From Clostridia bacterium (GTDB taxonomy: Bacteria > Bacillota > Clostridia > Oscillospirales > Acutalibacteraceae): 64,000 nt of DNA. The translations under genes were made by a program, and so were the position numbers. The stretch is taken from contig CAAEIG010000173.1 in the NCBI GenBank assembly GCA_900755895.1, positions 62,001-126,000 of the forward strand, written 5' to 3'. Positions within the stretch are counted from its first letter, which is position 1; each line of letters starts with the position of its first letter. Below, in pieces: positions 34,469 to 43,461 of the stretch. Below the pieces are notes generated by a model. That model did no database searches and was not told where the DNA came from. It saw only the letters and a program-made list of their open reading frames with translations.

Positions 34469-34505
34469 AAAAAAGCGCCCGGGAAAGGCTCCCAGACGCT
34501 TTTTG
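34469..34505 (-). terminator. Terminator of the Gfo/Idh/MocA gene
   Basis: AAGCGTCTGGGAGC / CCGGGCGCTT imperfect stem followed by TTTTTT on the minus strand. Confidence 0.75.
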
Positions 34506-34528
34506 TGTTATGAAGTAAACAGACGAAC

Positions 34529-35575
34529 TTAGAAATAGACAACCTCGTTCTTCTCGGCGGACTCGAAGATGGCTTCCATCAAGCGCATGAGCTCGCGCTG
34601 CTGGTCATGAGTGACGATGGGCTCTGCCTCACCGTTGACCACCTTGGCGATGTTTCTGTAGTAGTCCTTGATATCGCAGTCAATGCGAGGCAAGGGCAGC
34701 TCCTTGATGGTGTCAGGCGTACGAGGAGCCATGGTCTTGGTCAGACCTGCAGCAGTGATGATCGGCACAGCGTCATGCTCTTCATCGCTGGTAGCCACGA
34801 CAATCTTGCCATTGACGGCAAAGTCGTCAATCTGAGCAGTGCCGTTCAGGCCCTGCACATACCATCTGGGCAGGTTGATGAAGTTGCTGGTACCCACTTC
34901 CACAGTGAAAACCAGGCCTTCGTCAAAGGTAAAGACAGCAGTAAAGCCGTCGTCCACTTCTTCGTTGGTCACATTGGAAAGGGTGGCGTAAACGCTCTTG
35001 GGCATCTTCCCCATCATCATGTTCATCTGGTCCAACAGATGAACGCCCCAGTCCAGAACCATACCGCCGCCCTGAGCCTTGCGGTTACGCCAGTCACCGG
35101 GAATACCACGGGAACCATGCACACGGGACTGAATGGAGAACACACGGCCCAGATCACCGGACTTAGCAATCTTCTCAGCCACACGGAAGTCTTCGTCCCA
35201 GCGGCGATTCTGATGCACAGTGAACACAGACCCGGTGCGCTCAGAAGCAGCAATCATCTCTTCCAGAAGCTCAGTAGAGGTGGTGACGGGCTTCTCGCTG
35301 ATAACCAGCTTTCCAGCCTCCATTGCCTGAATGCACACATCCTTGTGGGCATCATTGGGGATTGCTACAGTCACCACATCCACGTTGGGATCTGCCAGCA
35401 AAGCCTCATAGCTCTCATAAGCCTTGATGCCAACTTCCTCAGCAGCCTTGTTCCGCTCCGGCAGAATGTCATACACGCCGGCCAGGTGCACCTCGGGAAT
35501 CTGCTGGAGAATACGGGTGTGCCAGCCACCCATTCCGCCGTAGCCTACTACGGCAACATTAACGATCCTTCCCAT
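34529..35575 (-). CDS. Gfo/Idh/MocA family oxidoreductase
   Basis: 348 residues. N-terminal Rossmann fold with NVAVVGYGGMGGWHTRIL near residues 5-22 and the EKPVTTS motif near 95-101 typical of the family, then the C-terminal substrate domain. NAD(P)-dependent, acting on a sugar or inositol derivative; the substrate is not readable. Single gene, GGAGG before the ATG. Confidence 0.9.
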   Translation of the reverse strand: MGRIVNVAVVGYGGMGGWHTRILQQIPEVHLAGVYDILPERNKAAEEVGIKAYESYEALLADPNVDVVTVAIPNDAHKDVCIQAMEAGKLVISEKPVTTSTELLEEMIAASERTGSVFTVHQNRRWDEDFRVAEKIAKSGDLGRVFSIQSRVHGSRGIPGDWRNRKAQGGGMVLDWGVHLLDQMNMMMGKMPKSVYATLSNVTNEEVDDGFTAVFTFDEGLVFTVEVGTSNFINLPRWYVQGLNGTAQIDDFAVNGKIVVATSDEEHDAVPIITAAGLTKTMAPRTPDTIKELPLPRIDCDIKDYYRNIAKVVNGEAEPIVTHDQQRELMRLMEAIFESAEKNEVVYF

Positions 35576-35672
35576 TTTTATTTCCTCCGAAAAAAGATAT
35601 TTTTATTTATGAGCAGGCCGGACAACAGGAATCCTCTCCCCAAAGCCTCCGTCCTGTGTCATACAAAATCAC

Positions 35673-37007
35673 TCACAGTCCCAACAGCAGCTTTGCGATA
35701 TTGAAATAGATCATCAGCGCCACTGCGTCCACAATTGTGGTAATCAAGGGACTTGCCATCACCGTGGGGTCAAATCCAAGACGCTTGGCCAAAATCGGCA
35801 GCAATCCACCCACCACATTGGACACCAACACGACCACAACCAAGGTCAAGCACACCACTGCTGCAACCATCATAGCAACGTGATCAACAAGCATCAACTT
35901 GACAAAATTGGTCACAGCCAAAGTCAAACCACAAAGAATCGCCACTGCGGATTCCTTGAATATCACCCTGGGCACATCAATAAACCTGATTTCTCCCAAG
36001 GAAAGTCCACGGATTATGGTAGTGGAAGACTGGCTGCCAGAGTTGCCGCCCGTATCCATCAACATGGGAATAAAGCTGGACAACACCAGGTTTGCCGCCA
36101 GCGCATCCTCATAGGAGGAGATAATCCCGCTGGTGAAGGTAGCCGAAACCATCAAGAACAACAGCCAAGGTACCCGCTTGCGCCAGGTTTCAAACACACT
36201 CGTTTTGATATACGGTTTGTCCGAGGGGGCGATAGCCGCCATCTTTTCGATATCCTCGGTGGCCTCTTCCTGCATGACATCCATGGCATCATCCACGGTG
36301 ACAATTCCAACAAGACGTTCCTCAGCATCCACAACAGGCACTGCCAAGAAGTCGTACTTGCTCAGCAGTCTGGCCACCTCTTCCTGGTCAGTATGGGTGC
36401 TGACGAACTTCACGTTCGTCTCCATGATATCACGCAGCACAGCGTTTTTGGGGGACAAAAGCAGGTCCCGCACTGTGACAATGCCCTCAAGTTTGCGGCG
36501 GCTGTCTGTGACATAGCAGGTGTAGATGGTCTCACTGTCCAATCCGGTAGTCCGGATCCTGTCAAAAGCCTGCTCCACCGTCATGCTGCGCTTCAGATCC
36601 ACGTACTCCATGGTCATGATGCTGCCAGCACTGTCCTTGGGATAATTGAGCACCTGGTTGATCATTTTCCGAGTGTCCTCATCCACATGGCGCAGAATCT
36701 TCTTCACCACATTGGCGGGCATCTCCTCAATCAGGTCCACCGTATCGTCCAAAAACATCTCGCCCATCACTTCGTCCAGCTCTTTATCGCTGAATCCCTT
36801 TACCAGCACTTCTTGGGAATCGCCATCCATGTAGGCAAAGGCATCTGCCGCCAGCTCTTTGGGCAACAGACGGAATACAATGGGCATATTCTGCTGGGGG
36901 AGTTCCTCCAGCAACACAGCCGCATCCGCAGGGTTCATATCTTTGACGCGGGCGGCAATTTCAGGATACTTTCTCTCTTCCAATAGCTCCAGGATTTTCT
37001 CAAGCAT
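35673..37007 (-). CDS. mgtE: Magnesium transporter MgtE
   Basis: 444 residues. N-terminal superhelical domain (about 1-130), two CBS domains (about 135-255), then five membrane helices from about 280. Typical motifs DVVDLI-like DTVDLIEEM, GIVTVRDLL, DTGGNSGSQSSTT (the selectivity-filter region). Gated by cytosolic Mg. ATG at 37007 has GGAGGT. Preceded by a long structured leader. Confidence 0.95.
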   Translation of the reverse strand: MLEKILELLEERKYPEIAARVKDMNPADAAVLLEELPQQNMPIVFRLLPKELAADAFAYMDGDSQEVLVKGFSDKELDEVMGEMFLDDTVDLIEEMPANVVKKILRHVDEDTRKMINQVLNYPKDSAGSIMTMEYVDLKRSMTVEQAFDRIRTTGLDSETIYTCYVTDSRRKLEGIVTVRDLLLSPKNAVLRDIMETNVKFVSTHTDQEEVARLLSKYDFLAVPVVDAEERLVGIVTVDDAMDVMQEEATEDIEKMAAIAPSDKPYIKTSVFETWRKRVPWLLFLMVSATFTSGIISSYEDALAANLVLSSFIPMLMDTGGNSGSQSSTTIIRGLSLGEIRFIDVPRVIFKESAVAILCGLTLAVTNFVKLMLVDHVAMMVAAVVCLTLVVVVLVSNVVGGLLPILAKRLGFDPTVMASPLITTIVDAVALMIYFNIAKLLLGL

Positions 37008-37271
37008 GGCTGTACCTCCGTTTCCTAAAATACAAGGGGAAACATACAGCACAAAACCAAAGCGCGGCAAAAACTCCTGTGCTTTCGCCCTGGGCAGCTA
37101 TGCTACCACAGCAGCAGAATCGGGCGACAAAGTTGTCGTCCCTGCGCAGGATCTTCCATGGAACTGGCCGCACTTTCCCCTATGAGTCTTGTGCCGCCGA
37201 TACTTCGGGGAACGATCACTTTGCTCACCTCGTTTTGTATTGGGATCGTATGGTTTTTAAAACCCTACGTC
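37008..37271 (-). promoter_or_regulatory. Long structured leader of mgtE
   Basis: About 264 bases of 5' leader on the minus strand with several hairpins: GGG-CGACAA..TTGTCG-CCC, palindromes CCTGCGCAGG and TTCCATGGAA, CCCC..GGGG around AAGTATCGG, and GGTAGC..GCTGCC. A GAGGTGAG octamer near the 5' end recalls the GGTGAG of the M-box but the rest of that consensus was not found. A Mg-responsive element is expected here; class unknown. Confidence 0.4.
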
Positions 37272-37277
37272 TTTATT

Positions 37278-37306
37278 ACTCTACCCGTTTCCACCACGTT
37301 TGTCAA
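37278..37306 (-). promoter_or_regulatory. Sigma-A promoter of mgtE
   Basis: TTGACA (37301-37306), 17 bases, TAGAGT (37278-37283). The -35 box abuts the T run of the degV terminator. Confidence 0.75.
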
Positions 37307-37352
37307 GAAAAAACGAGCCTTCCGAAAGTAAAATCTCCGTAAGGCTCGTTTC
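37306..37352 (-). terminator. Terminator of degV
   Basis: AACGAGCCTT / AAGGCTCGTT stem with an 18-20-base loop, then TTTTTT. Confidence 0.75.
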
Positions 37353-37386
37353 CTATTTTTGCTTCTTCCGCAAAGGACCTCAAGTT

Positions 37387-38259
37387 TCAGCGCCGTTGCC
37401 CCAAGAAAAACAGCGCCACGGTTCCCGGGCCGGAATGGGCGCCGATCACCGGACCGATAAAGCCCACTTCCACTTGCTGCACACCCAACCGCTCACGCAC
37501 TTGAGTCTCTACATAACGGGCGTCCTCCAGGCAATCTCCATGGCTGATAAAGACCATCTGTCCCGCAGGATCCACCACACTTTCCTCCATCCGTTTGACC
37601 AGGGCGTCCAAGGACTGTTTGCGTCCCCGCACTTTGGACACCGGAATCAAATGACCTTCATCGTCCACATGGAGCACCGGCTTGATTCCCAGCATAGTTC
37701 CCACCAGCGCAGTAGCCGTGGAAACGCGTCCACCTCGCTTCAAGTGGTTCAGGTCATCCACCGTAAACCAATGACACAGGTTTAGCACATTTTCTTTCAG
37801 CCAAGAAAGCACTTCATCAAGGGACTTTCCCTGCTGAGAAAGCTTCGCAGCGTGATACACCAGAAGCCCTTCTCCCATGGAGGCGCACCGAGAGTCAAAG
37901 ACCTCCAAACGCCTGTCAGGGAAACGTTCCAACAGTTCCTCACGTGCCAACAGCGCACTTTGATAGGTGCCGCTAAGCCCTGAAGAAAACGCAATGTAAA
38001 GCACATCTTTGCCTGCTTCCAACAAAGGGGTAAACACCTGAATAAACTGTTCTGAATTCACCTGGGTAGTGGTGGACATGATTCCAGACCGAAGCTTTGC
38101 GTAAAAATCCGGCACGGACATCTCCCCGCCACCGGGAATGTTGTGATACGTCTTCCCATCCATCATATAACAAAGAGGAATGACTTGTACCTGTAGCAGT
38201 TCAATCAGCTCCGGTGTGAGGTCCGCTGTCGAATCTGTGATGATCTGGTAATTTCCCAT
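37387..38259 (-). CDS. DegV family fatty-acid-binding protein
   Basis: 290 residues. Two-domain DegV fold; starts YQIITDSTADLTPEL and has the ligand-loop Ser/Thr in STTTQVNSEQ and FSSGLSGTYQSA. Known relatives (FakB) present fatty acids to a fatty acid kinase; no fakA is in this window. ATG with GGGAGGAG upstream. A perfect dyad lies in its promoter. Confidence 0.93.
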   Translation of the reverse strand: MGNYQIITDSTADLTPELIELLQVQVIPLCYMMDGKTYHNIPGGGEMSVPDFYAKLRSGIMSTTTQVNSEQFIQVFTPLLEAGKDVLYIAFSSGLSGTYQSALLAREELLERFPDRRLEVFDSRCASMGEGLLVYHAAKLSQQGKSLDEVLSWLKENVLNLCHWFTVDDLNHLKRGGRVSTATALVGTMLGIKPVLHVDDEGHLIPVSKVRGRKQSLDALVKRMEESVVDPAGQMVFISHGDCLEDARYVETQVRERLGVQQVEVGFIGPVIGAHSGPGTVALFFLGQRR

Positions 38260-38321
38260 GATGTGCTCCTCCCGGCGCTCTCAGGCACTCTGTTCTTCTC
38301 ACTACAGGCCCATTTCACGCC

Positions 38322-38342
38322 ATACTATATTGTGTATAGTAT
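38322..38342. promoter_or_regulatory. Perfect dyad over the degV promoter
   Basis: ATACTATA-TTGTG-TATAGTAT, two perfect 8-base arms. It covers the -10 region and expected start of the minus-strand degV promoter, so a repressor site is likely. Confidence 0.5.
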
Positions 38343-38366
38343 ACCGGATTTTTCAAGAAATGTAAA
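38338..38366 (-). promoter_or_regulatory. Sigma-A promoter of degV
   Basis: TTTACA (38361-38366), 17 bases, TATACT (38338-38343) on the minus strand. Confidence 0.7.
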
Positions 38367-38388
38367 CCTCTTTTGTGTTTTTCGCAGA

Positions 38389-38817
38389 TCAGACATTTTG
38401 TTTGTGCAGCCTCCGATAATCCAAGTAGTTTTGAAGGATCACCGTTGCCGCAACTGCGTCCACCACAGCCTTCCGGCGCTTGCCGCGGGTGTTGGTCTCA
38501 TTGAGATATCCATGGGCAGTGACCGTGGTCCCCCGTTCGTCCACAAACTCCACAGGCAAGCCGCAAGCACTTTCTAAAAGCGCACCGATTTCCCGGGCAT
38601 TTTGCGCACTTTCCCCTTCACTGCCATCCATATTCCGCGGCAAGCCCACAGCAAGAAGCTCTGCACGGTGCTCCTTCGCCAATGATACAATCCTCTCAAC
38701 CAAACGTTCCCGGTTGTGTTCCTGGATCACTGTCAGCGGGGATGCCAGAAGCTCTCCCATGTCACAGATCGAGATTCCTGTGCGCGCTTTGCCCAAATCA
38801 ACACCTAGAATAATCAT
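38389..38817 (-). CDS. ruvX: Holliday-junction resolvase-like RuvX (YqgF)
   Basis: 142 residues, RNase H fold with GVDLGKARTGIS at residues 5-16 and acidic catalytic residues later (DERGTT, DAVAAT). In bacteria acts in 16S rRNA 5'-end processing. ATG overlaps the phosphatase stop by 4 bases. Last gene of the pyrimidine operon. Confidence 0.92.
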   Translation of the reverse strand: MIILGVDLGKARTGISICDMGELLASPLTVIQEHNRERLVERIVSLAKEHRAELLAVGLPRNMDGSEGESAQNAREIGALLESACGLPVEFVDERGTTVTAHGYLNETNTRGKRRKAVVDAVAATVILQNYLDYRRLHKQNV

Positions 38818-39476
38818 AGCGCCTCCGTGTGAAAGGTATACTTCATGGGAGCATGCTGCAACTCCTCAGGCAGATGAGTCAGATCGTTGACATACTTCCA
38901 ACTCCAGTTTCCATCTTCGATTTCCAAGACGCTGACACTGGTGTTTCCAAACACGGCGCTTTTCCGCAATCCTTCAATGGAACCATATTCCACCCGGGCA
39001 TACAAGTTGCGGATCACACCACCATGAGTGGAGATAGCCACGCGCTTCCCCGGATTTTCTGCTACAATCTCATCAATCGCCTGGTTGATTCTTTGGTAAA
39101 CCTGAGCCATGGTTTCACCGCCCGGAAATTCACACAAATCCGGCGCATGATCCCAGTTGTGGGCAAGCTCCGGATACTCTTGTCCAATGTCGGTGAGCAG
39201 CTTATTCTCGATCTCTCCCACGTCGATCTCCAGCAGCCTATCCATGGTTTGGATGGGGAGATCATGGAACCTGTCAATGGCCTCTGCGGTCTGGTATGCC
39301 CGGATCAGCGGACTGGAATAGACTGCGTCCAGGGGCTCATTGCGAAACCGCAAAGAGAGCAGCTCCAGCTGTTTCTTCCCCACCTCGCTGACAGGTGCAT
39401 CAAAACGGCCCTGGAACCGTCCGGAGAGATTCCCTGCCGACTGACAATGGCGGACAATGTACAAGGTGGTCACCAC
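38814..39476 (-). CDS. Histidine phosphatase family protein
   Basis: 220 residues, phosphoglycerate-mutase-like. The phosphohistidine motif reads TLYIVRHCQSAGN (residues 4-16), with Cys where most members have Gly, while the second catalytic His is in AISTHGGVIRN near 151-161. Substrate unknown; some members act on alpha-ribazole phosphate or small phosphates. Overlaps pyrD by 7 bases. Confidence 0.88.
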   Translation of the reverse strand: MVTTLYIVRHCQSAGNLSGRFQGRFDAPVSEVGKKQLELLSLRFRNEPLDAVYSSPLIRAYQTAEAIDRFHDLPIQTMDRLLEIDVGEIENKLLTDIGQEYPELAHNWDHAPDLCEFPGGETMAQVYQRINQAIDEIVAENPGKRVAISTHGGVIRNLYARVEYGSIEGLRKSAVFGNTSVSVLEIEDGNWSWKYVNDLTHLPEELQHAPMKYTFHTEAL

Positions 39477-40381
39477 GGACGCACACCCCCTGTGAGTTCG
39501 GACAGGCTCTTGATCCCATTTTCGTCCATATATTTGGACAGGCCCTCGGCAATCTTAATGGGAGCGTAGGGATCGGTAAACAGCACTGTGCCAATCTGCA
39601 GAGCGGTGGCGCCCGCCAGAAGCATTTCCACAGCGTCCTGCCAGGTGGCGATACCACCCAGACCGATAATGGGGATCTTCACCTTCTGGGAGGCCTGCCA
39701 CACCATCCGCAGTGCAATGGGCAACAGTGCCGGACCGGACATGCCACCGGTGTTGTTCCGAATGATAGGACGGCGAGTGTGAATGTCAATACGCATACCA
39801 GTGAGAGTGTTAATCATAGAGATGGCATCCGCGCCAGCGCTCTCCGCTGCTACGGCCATTTCAGAAATGTCCGTCACGTTGGGGGACAGTTTCACAATCA
39901 AAGGCTTTTTGCAGTGCTTACGCACTTCGGAGGTGATGCCATAAACGCCCTCAGTGGTGGTGCCAAACTGGACGCCTCCCTGCTTCACATTGGGGCAGGA
40001 AATATTCAGCTCGATCATATCCACACAGGTATCGTTGAGCTTTTCCACGGTGGCACAGTAATCCTCGGGGGCGTTGCCCGCCACATTGGCGATAATTTTG
40101 GTCCCCTGCTGGGAAAGCCAGGGAAGATCCTCCTGGATAAAGTGGTCCACTCCGGGATTCTGCAATCCCACAGCATTGAGCATGCCGCCAGGGGTCTCCG
40201 TCACACGGGGCGGCGGATTGCCGGGCCGCTCTTTGATGGTGATTCCTTTGCAGGAAATACCGCCCAACACAGAGAGAGGATAAAATTCGTTGTACTCTCG
40301 GCCAAAACCGAAAGTGCCCGATGCGGCAATCAAGGGGTTTGCAAACTCCACTCCTGCCACATTTACTCGCAAATCTGCCAT
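39470..40381 (-). CDS. pyrD: Dihydroorotate dehydrogenase, type 1B catalytic subunit
   Basis: 303 residues. FMN TIM barrel oxidising dihydroorotate to orotate. SGTFGFG near residue 20 and the catalytic Cys in LNISCPNVKQGG (about 131) are characteristic of class 1B, which needs PyrK and NAD. Downstream of pyrK by 15 bases. Confidence 0.95.
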   Translation of the reverse strand: MADLRVNVAGVEFANPLIAASGTFGFGREYNEFYPLSVLGGISCKGITIKERPGNPPPRVTETPGGMLNAVGLQNPGVDHFIQEDLPWLSQQGTKIIANVAGNAPEDYCATVEKLNDTCVDMIELNISCPNVKQGGVQFGTTTEGVYGITSEVRKHCKKPLIVKLSPNVTDISEMAVAAESAGADAISMINTLTGMRIDIHTRRPIIRNNTGGMSGPALLPIALRMVWQASQKVKIPIIGLGGIATWQDAVEMLLAGATALQIGTVLFTDPYAPIKIAEGLSKYMDENGIKSLSELTGGVRPW

Positions 40382-40396
40382 GACTCTCCCCCTCCT

Positions 40397-41155
40397 TTAC
40401 CAGGCCACCCGGTGGGACTCAAACACCGGGCCATCCTTGCACACATGACCAAAATACTGGCTGCCGTCCTCTTTCAACAGACCCACGGCGCAGCCCAGGC
40501 AAGCTCCGATTCCGCAAGCCATGCGCTCCTCCAAAGACACGTAACAGGGCACGCCTCTTTCCTCCGCCAGAGCTCTCACTGCCTTGAGCATAGGAGCAGG
40601 TCCACAGGCCATGACGCAGTCAAACTCTTGATCCTTGCACAAATCGGTCACCAGACCATGATGACCGTAAGACCCGTCATCGGTGGCAATGAGAGTTTTT
40701 GCGCCCACAGCTTGGAAATCCTTCTCCAAGATCACAGCGTCTTGATTGCGGAAACCAAGCACCGCCACAGCCTTTTCTTTCAGCTCTGCAGCCACTCCCA
40801 GCATGGGAGGTACACCGATACCGCCACCCACCAACAAGGTGCGCTTAGCAGGGTCAACAGGGAACCCGTTGCCCAAAGGAGCCAAAATCTCGATCTCGCT
40901 GCCGGGCTGGAACTGAGCCAGCTCTGCTGTGCCCTCTCCCCGAATCTGGAAAACAAAACGAAGTGTTCCAGCGGCTTTGTCAATGCCACAAATGGAGATG
41001 GGGCGACGCAACGTGTGACCGGGCAAACGAATCTGAGCAAACTGGCCCGGATTGGCCAACGCCGCCAGTTCAGGGCATTCCAAAACAAAATCAAATACAT
41101 CCTTTGTCAGCGCCCGGGCGGACAGCAGTTTACAAAGTTTGGAATCATATTTCAT
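40397..41155 (-). CDS. pyrK: Dihydroorotate dehydrogenase electron-transfer subunit
   Basis: 252 residues. FAD/NAD ferredoxin-reductase fold with C-terminal 2Fe-2S binding motif MACGIGACLGCAV (about 213-225) and later Cys. Passes electrons from PyrD to NAD. ATG at 41155 has GGAGAAG upstream. Confidence 0.95.
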   Translation of the reverse strand: MKYDSKLCKLLSARALTKDVFDFVLECPELAALANPGQFAQIRLPGHTLRRPISICGIDKAAGTLRFVFQIRGEGTAELAQFQPGSEIEILAPLGNGFPVDPAKRTLLVGGGIGVPPMLGVAAELKEKAVAVLGFRNQDAVILEKDFQAVGAKTLIATDDGSYGHHGLVTDLCKDQEFDCVMACGPAPMLKAVRALAEERGVPCYVSLEERMACGIGACLGCAVGLLKEDGSQYFGHVCKDGPVFESHRVAW

Positions 41156-41182
41156 AGTTCTGCTTCTCCTCATTCACTTTCA

Positions 41183-42118
41183 TCAGGGCAAGACGATTTT
41201 CCCCACACGGCCCACGATCTGATCCCGCATGCGAATGGCTTCACGACGGGCTGCTGCGGCAAACTCCTTGCCGTCAACACCTTCTTTCTGCCAGGCACAC
41301 ATAATTCCACGGGAGGAATTCACAATGGCGCCCAAACCGTTCTTGTCAAATCCAGGAGCCACATCATCTGCAGCACCTCCCTGAGCACCGTAACCAGGCA
41401 CCAGGAAGAAGGTGTGAGGCATGGCAGCCCGCAGTTCACCCAGCTGTGCGGGATAGGTAGCGCCAACTACAGCACCCACACCGCTGTAACCGTACTTTCC
41501 GGGAAGTTCCTCTCCCCAGCCTTCGCACATGGCCCCCATGGCCCGGTAAACTGTCTCACCATCGGCCAAAGGACGGTCCTGCAGTTCGCCGGAAGAGGGA
41601 TTGGAGGTCTTCACCAACACAAAAATTCCTTTGTCCTGCTGCTGGCACACCTCCACCAGCGGCTTGATCCCATCAGTGCCCAGATAGCCGTTGACCGTCA
41701 GGGCATCTGCGCCAAAGGCCTCCCAAGTCGCATCCTCCACCTGAGTCATACCCAGGTGGGCGGCAGAATACGCCTGCATCGTGGCTCCGATATCATTGCG
41801 CTTGCCATCGGTGATGACAAACATCCCTTTTTCCTTGGCATAGGCAATGGTTTCCGCCAGGGCCTTCACACCCTGCCAGCCATACATTTCATAGTAAGCG
41901 GCCTGGGGCTTTACTGCGGGTACCACATCGCACAACGCGTCGATCAAACCTTTGTTAAAGGTCAGCAGAGCATCCGCAGCGCCTTCCAGGGTTTTGCCGT
42001 ATTTTCCATAGCTCTCTTCCCGGATTTCCTCCGGAATATAGCTGAGCTTAGGATCCAAACCAGCCACTGTAGGGTTCTGCTTTTCTACGATTTTCTCAAT
42101 CAGCTTGTCCATTGACAT
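41183..42118 (-). CDS. pyrF: Orotidine 5'-phosphate decarboxylase, long type
   Basis: 311 residues, the type 2 length. Makes UMP. Active-site segments are AVKPQAAYYEMYG and VITDGKRNDIGATM (DxKxxD). ATG at 42118 with AAAGGA about 7 bases before; an upstream in-frame start has no better site. Confidence 0.95.
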   Translation of the reverse strand: MSMDKLIEKIVEKQNPTVAGLDPKLSYIPEEIREESYGKYGKTLEGAADALLTFNKGLIDALCDVVPAVKPQAAYYEMYGWQGVKALAETIAYAKEKGMFVITDGKRNDIGATMQAYSAAHLGMTQVEDATWEAFGADALTVNGYLGTDGIKPLVEVCQQQDKGIFVLVKTSNPSSGELQDRPLADGETVYRAMGAMCEGWGEELPGKYGYSGVGAVVGATYPAQLGELRAAMPHTFFLVPGYGAQGGAADDVAPGFDKNGLGAIVNSSRGIMCAWQKEGVDGKEFAAAARREAIRMRDQIVGRVGKIVLP

Positions 42119-42176
42119 AGCAATCGTCCTTTCGTTTTTTTCAATTGTTATCTCTCGGGATACCCCCGCACTCCAC

Positions 42177-43445
42177 TCATTGGCGGCCGTCGTACACCAC
42201 TCGGCCACGGAAGATGGTCATTGCCACCTTCCCTTTCAATTCCATTCCCTTAAAGGGAGTGTTTTTGCTTTTCCCGTGGAGAGCGTTTGCGTCCACGGTC
42301 CACCGCTGTTCCGGATCAAACAACACCACATCCGCAGGCGAGCCAACTGCAAGGGTGCCAGCGGGAATGTGAAGGATCCTGGCAGGGTTCCAGCTCATCT
42401 TCGCCAAAATCTCCGACAGACTCAGCTGCCCATCCAGAGCTGTAAGGGTCGCTGCCAAGGAGGTCTCCATGCCAATGGAACCATTGGGTGCTTTGCAAAA
42501 GTCGGCCTTTTCCTCCGGGGAATGGGGCGCATGATCTGTGGAAATTGCATCCAAAGTGCCGTCCTTCAAGCCCTCAATCAGAGCTAGACGATCCTCTTCC
42601 GTGCGCAGAGGCGGATTCATCCGGTAATCTGCATCACGGCTCTCCAAGGCACGATCGGTCAATAGCAGGTAATGGGGACAGGTTTCCGCTGTCACCTTTA
42701 CTCCGCGTGCTTTCGCGTCACGGATCAAATCCACGGAGCCCTTTGTGCTGACGTGGCAGATGTGGATGGGAGCACCCACCGAGGCCGCAGCTGCGATCTC
42801 CCGGGCCGTGCCGCAATCCTCTGCCGCTGCAGGAATCCCGGGGACCCCCAAGCGCCGGGACACCTCTCCCTCATGCATCAATCCTCCGGAAGCCAAGTAC
42901 AGATCCTCACAGTGGGCCGTGATAACCATGCCCAAAGCAGGCGCCCGCTCCAGAGCCTCCAACAGACGGCGGGTATTGATCACCGGACGGCCATCATCGC
43001 TCAACGCGATGGCTCCCGCCTGACGGAGGCCCGCCAAATCTGTCAGCTCCTCTCCTTGAAGCCCCTTGGTGATACACGCAGCCGTATACACAGCGGCATC
43101 GGCTGTTTTTGCCCGTTCCAACAGATCGCGCACCGTCTCCGGGGTATCCACCGCCGGCTTTGTGTTGGGCATGGCCAACAAGCTGGTCACGCCACCGGCA
43201 GCAGCAGCCTGACAGCCAGTAAACACATCCTCCTTATAGGTCAATCCAGGATCCCGAAGATGGACATGCATATCCACCAGGCCGGGAGCCGCAACCAGCC
43301 CTGTACCATCCACAACCTCCACGCCATCGGCAGACAGATGTTCTCCAATCTGGGAGACCTTTCCGTCCTCCAACAGCAAATCCTGCACACAATCCACTCC
43401 TTGAGAGGGGTCAATCAAGCGGACATTTTGAAGCAGAAGTCCCAT
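42177..43445 (-). CDS. pyrC: Dihydroorotase
   Basis: 422 residues. Amidohydrolase cyclising carbamoyl aspartate. Metal-binding DMHVHLRDPG (about 57-66) and the later His/Asp sites (TAHCED, HICHVST, STDHAPH) are all there. Follows ydcF-like gene by 16 bases. The remaining early genes (carAB, pyrB) are not in the window. Confidence 0.95.
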   Translation of the reverse strand: MGLLLQNVRLIDPSQGVDCVQDLLLEDGKVSQIGEHLSADGVEVVDGTGLVAAPGLVDMHVHLRDPGLTYKEDVFTGCQAAAAGGVTSLLAMPNTKPAVDTPETVRDLLERAKTADAAVYTAACITKGLQGEELTDLAGLRQAGAIALSDDGRPVINTRRLLEALERAPALGMVITAHCEDLYLASGGLMHEGEVSRRLGVPGIPAAAEDCGTAREIAAAASVGAPIHICHVSTKGSVDLIRDAKARGVKVTAETCPHYLLLTDRALESRDADYRMNPPLRTEEDRLALIEGLKDGTLDAISTDHAPHSPEEKADFCKAPNGSIGMETSLAATLTALDGQLSLSEILAKMSWNPARILHIPAGTLAVGSPADVVLFDPEQRWTVDANALHGKSKNTPFKGMELKGKVAMTIFRGRVVYDGRQ

Positions 43446-43461
43446 AGCCGCACTCCTTTCC

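Noticed and set aside
37008..37271. Calling the mgtE leader an M-box outright
   Set aside because: Only one short octamer resembled it; the other conserved blocks were not found by eye.
39395..42115. Very long plus-strand frame (906 codons) over the pyrimidine genes
   Set aside because: Entirely antisense to phosphatase, pyrD, pyrK and pyrF, which are all clear; His/Gln-rich shadow translation.
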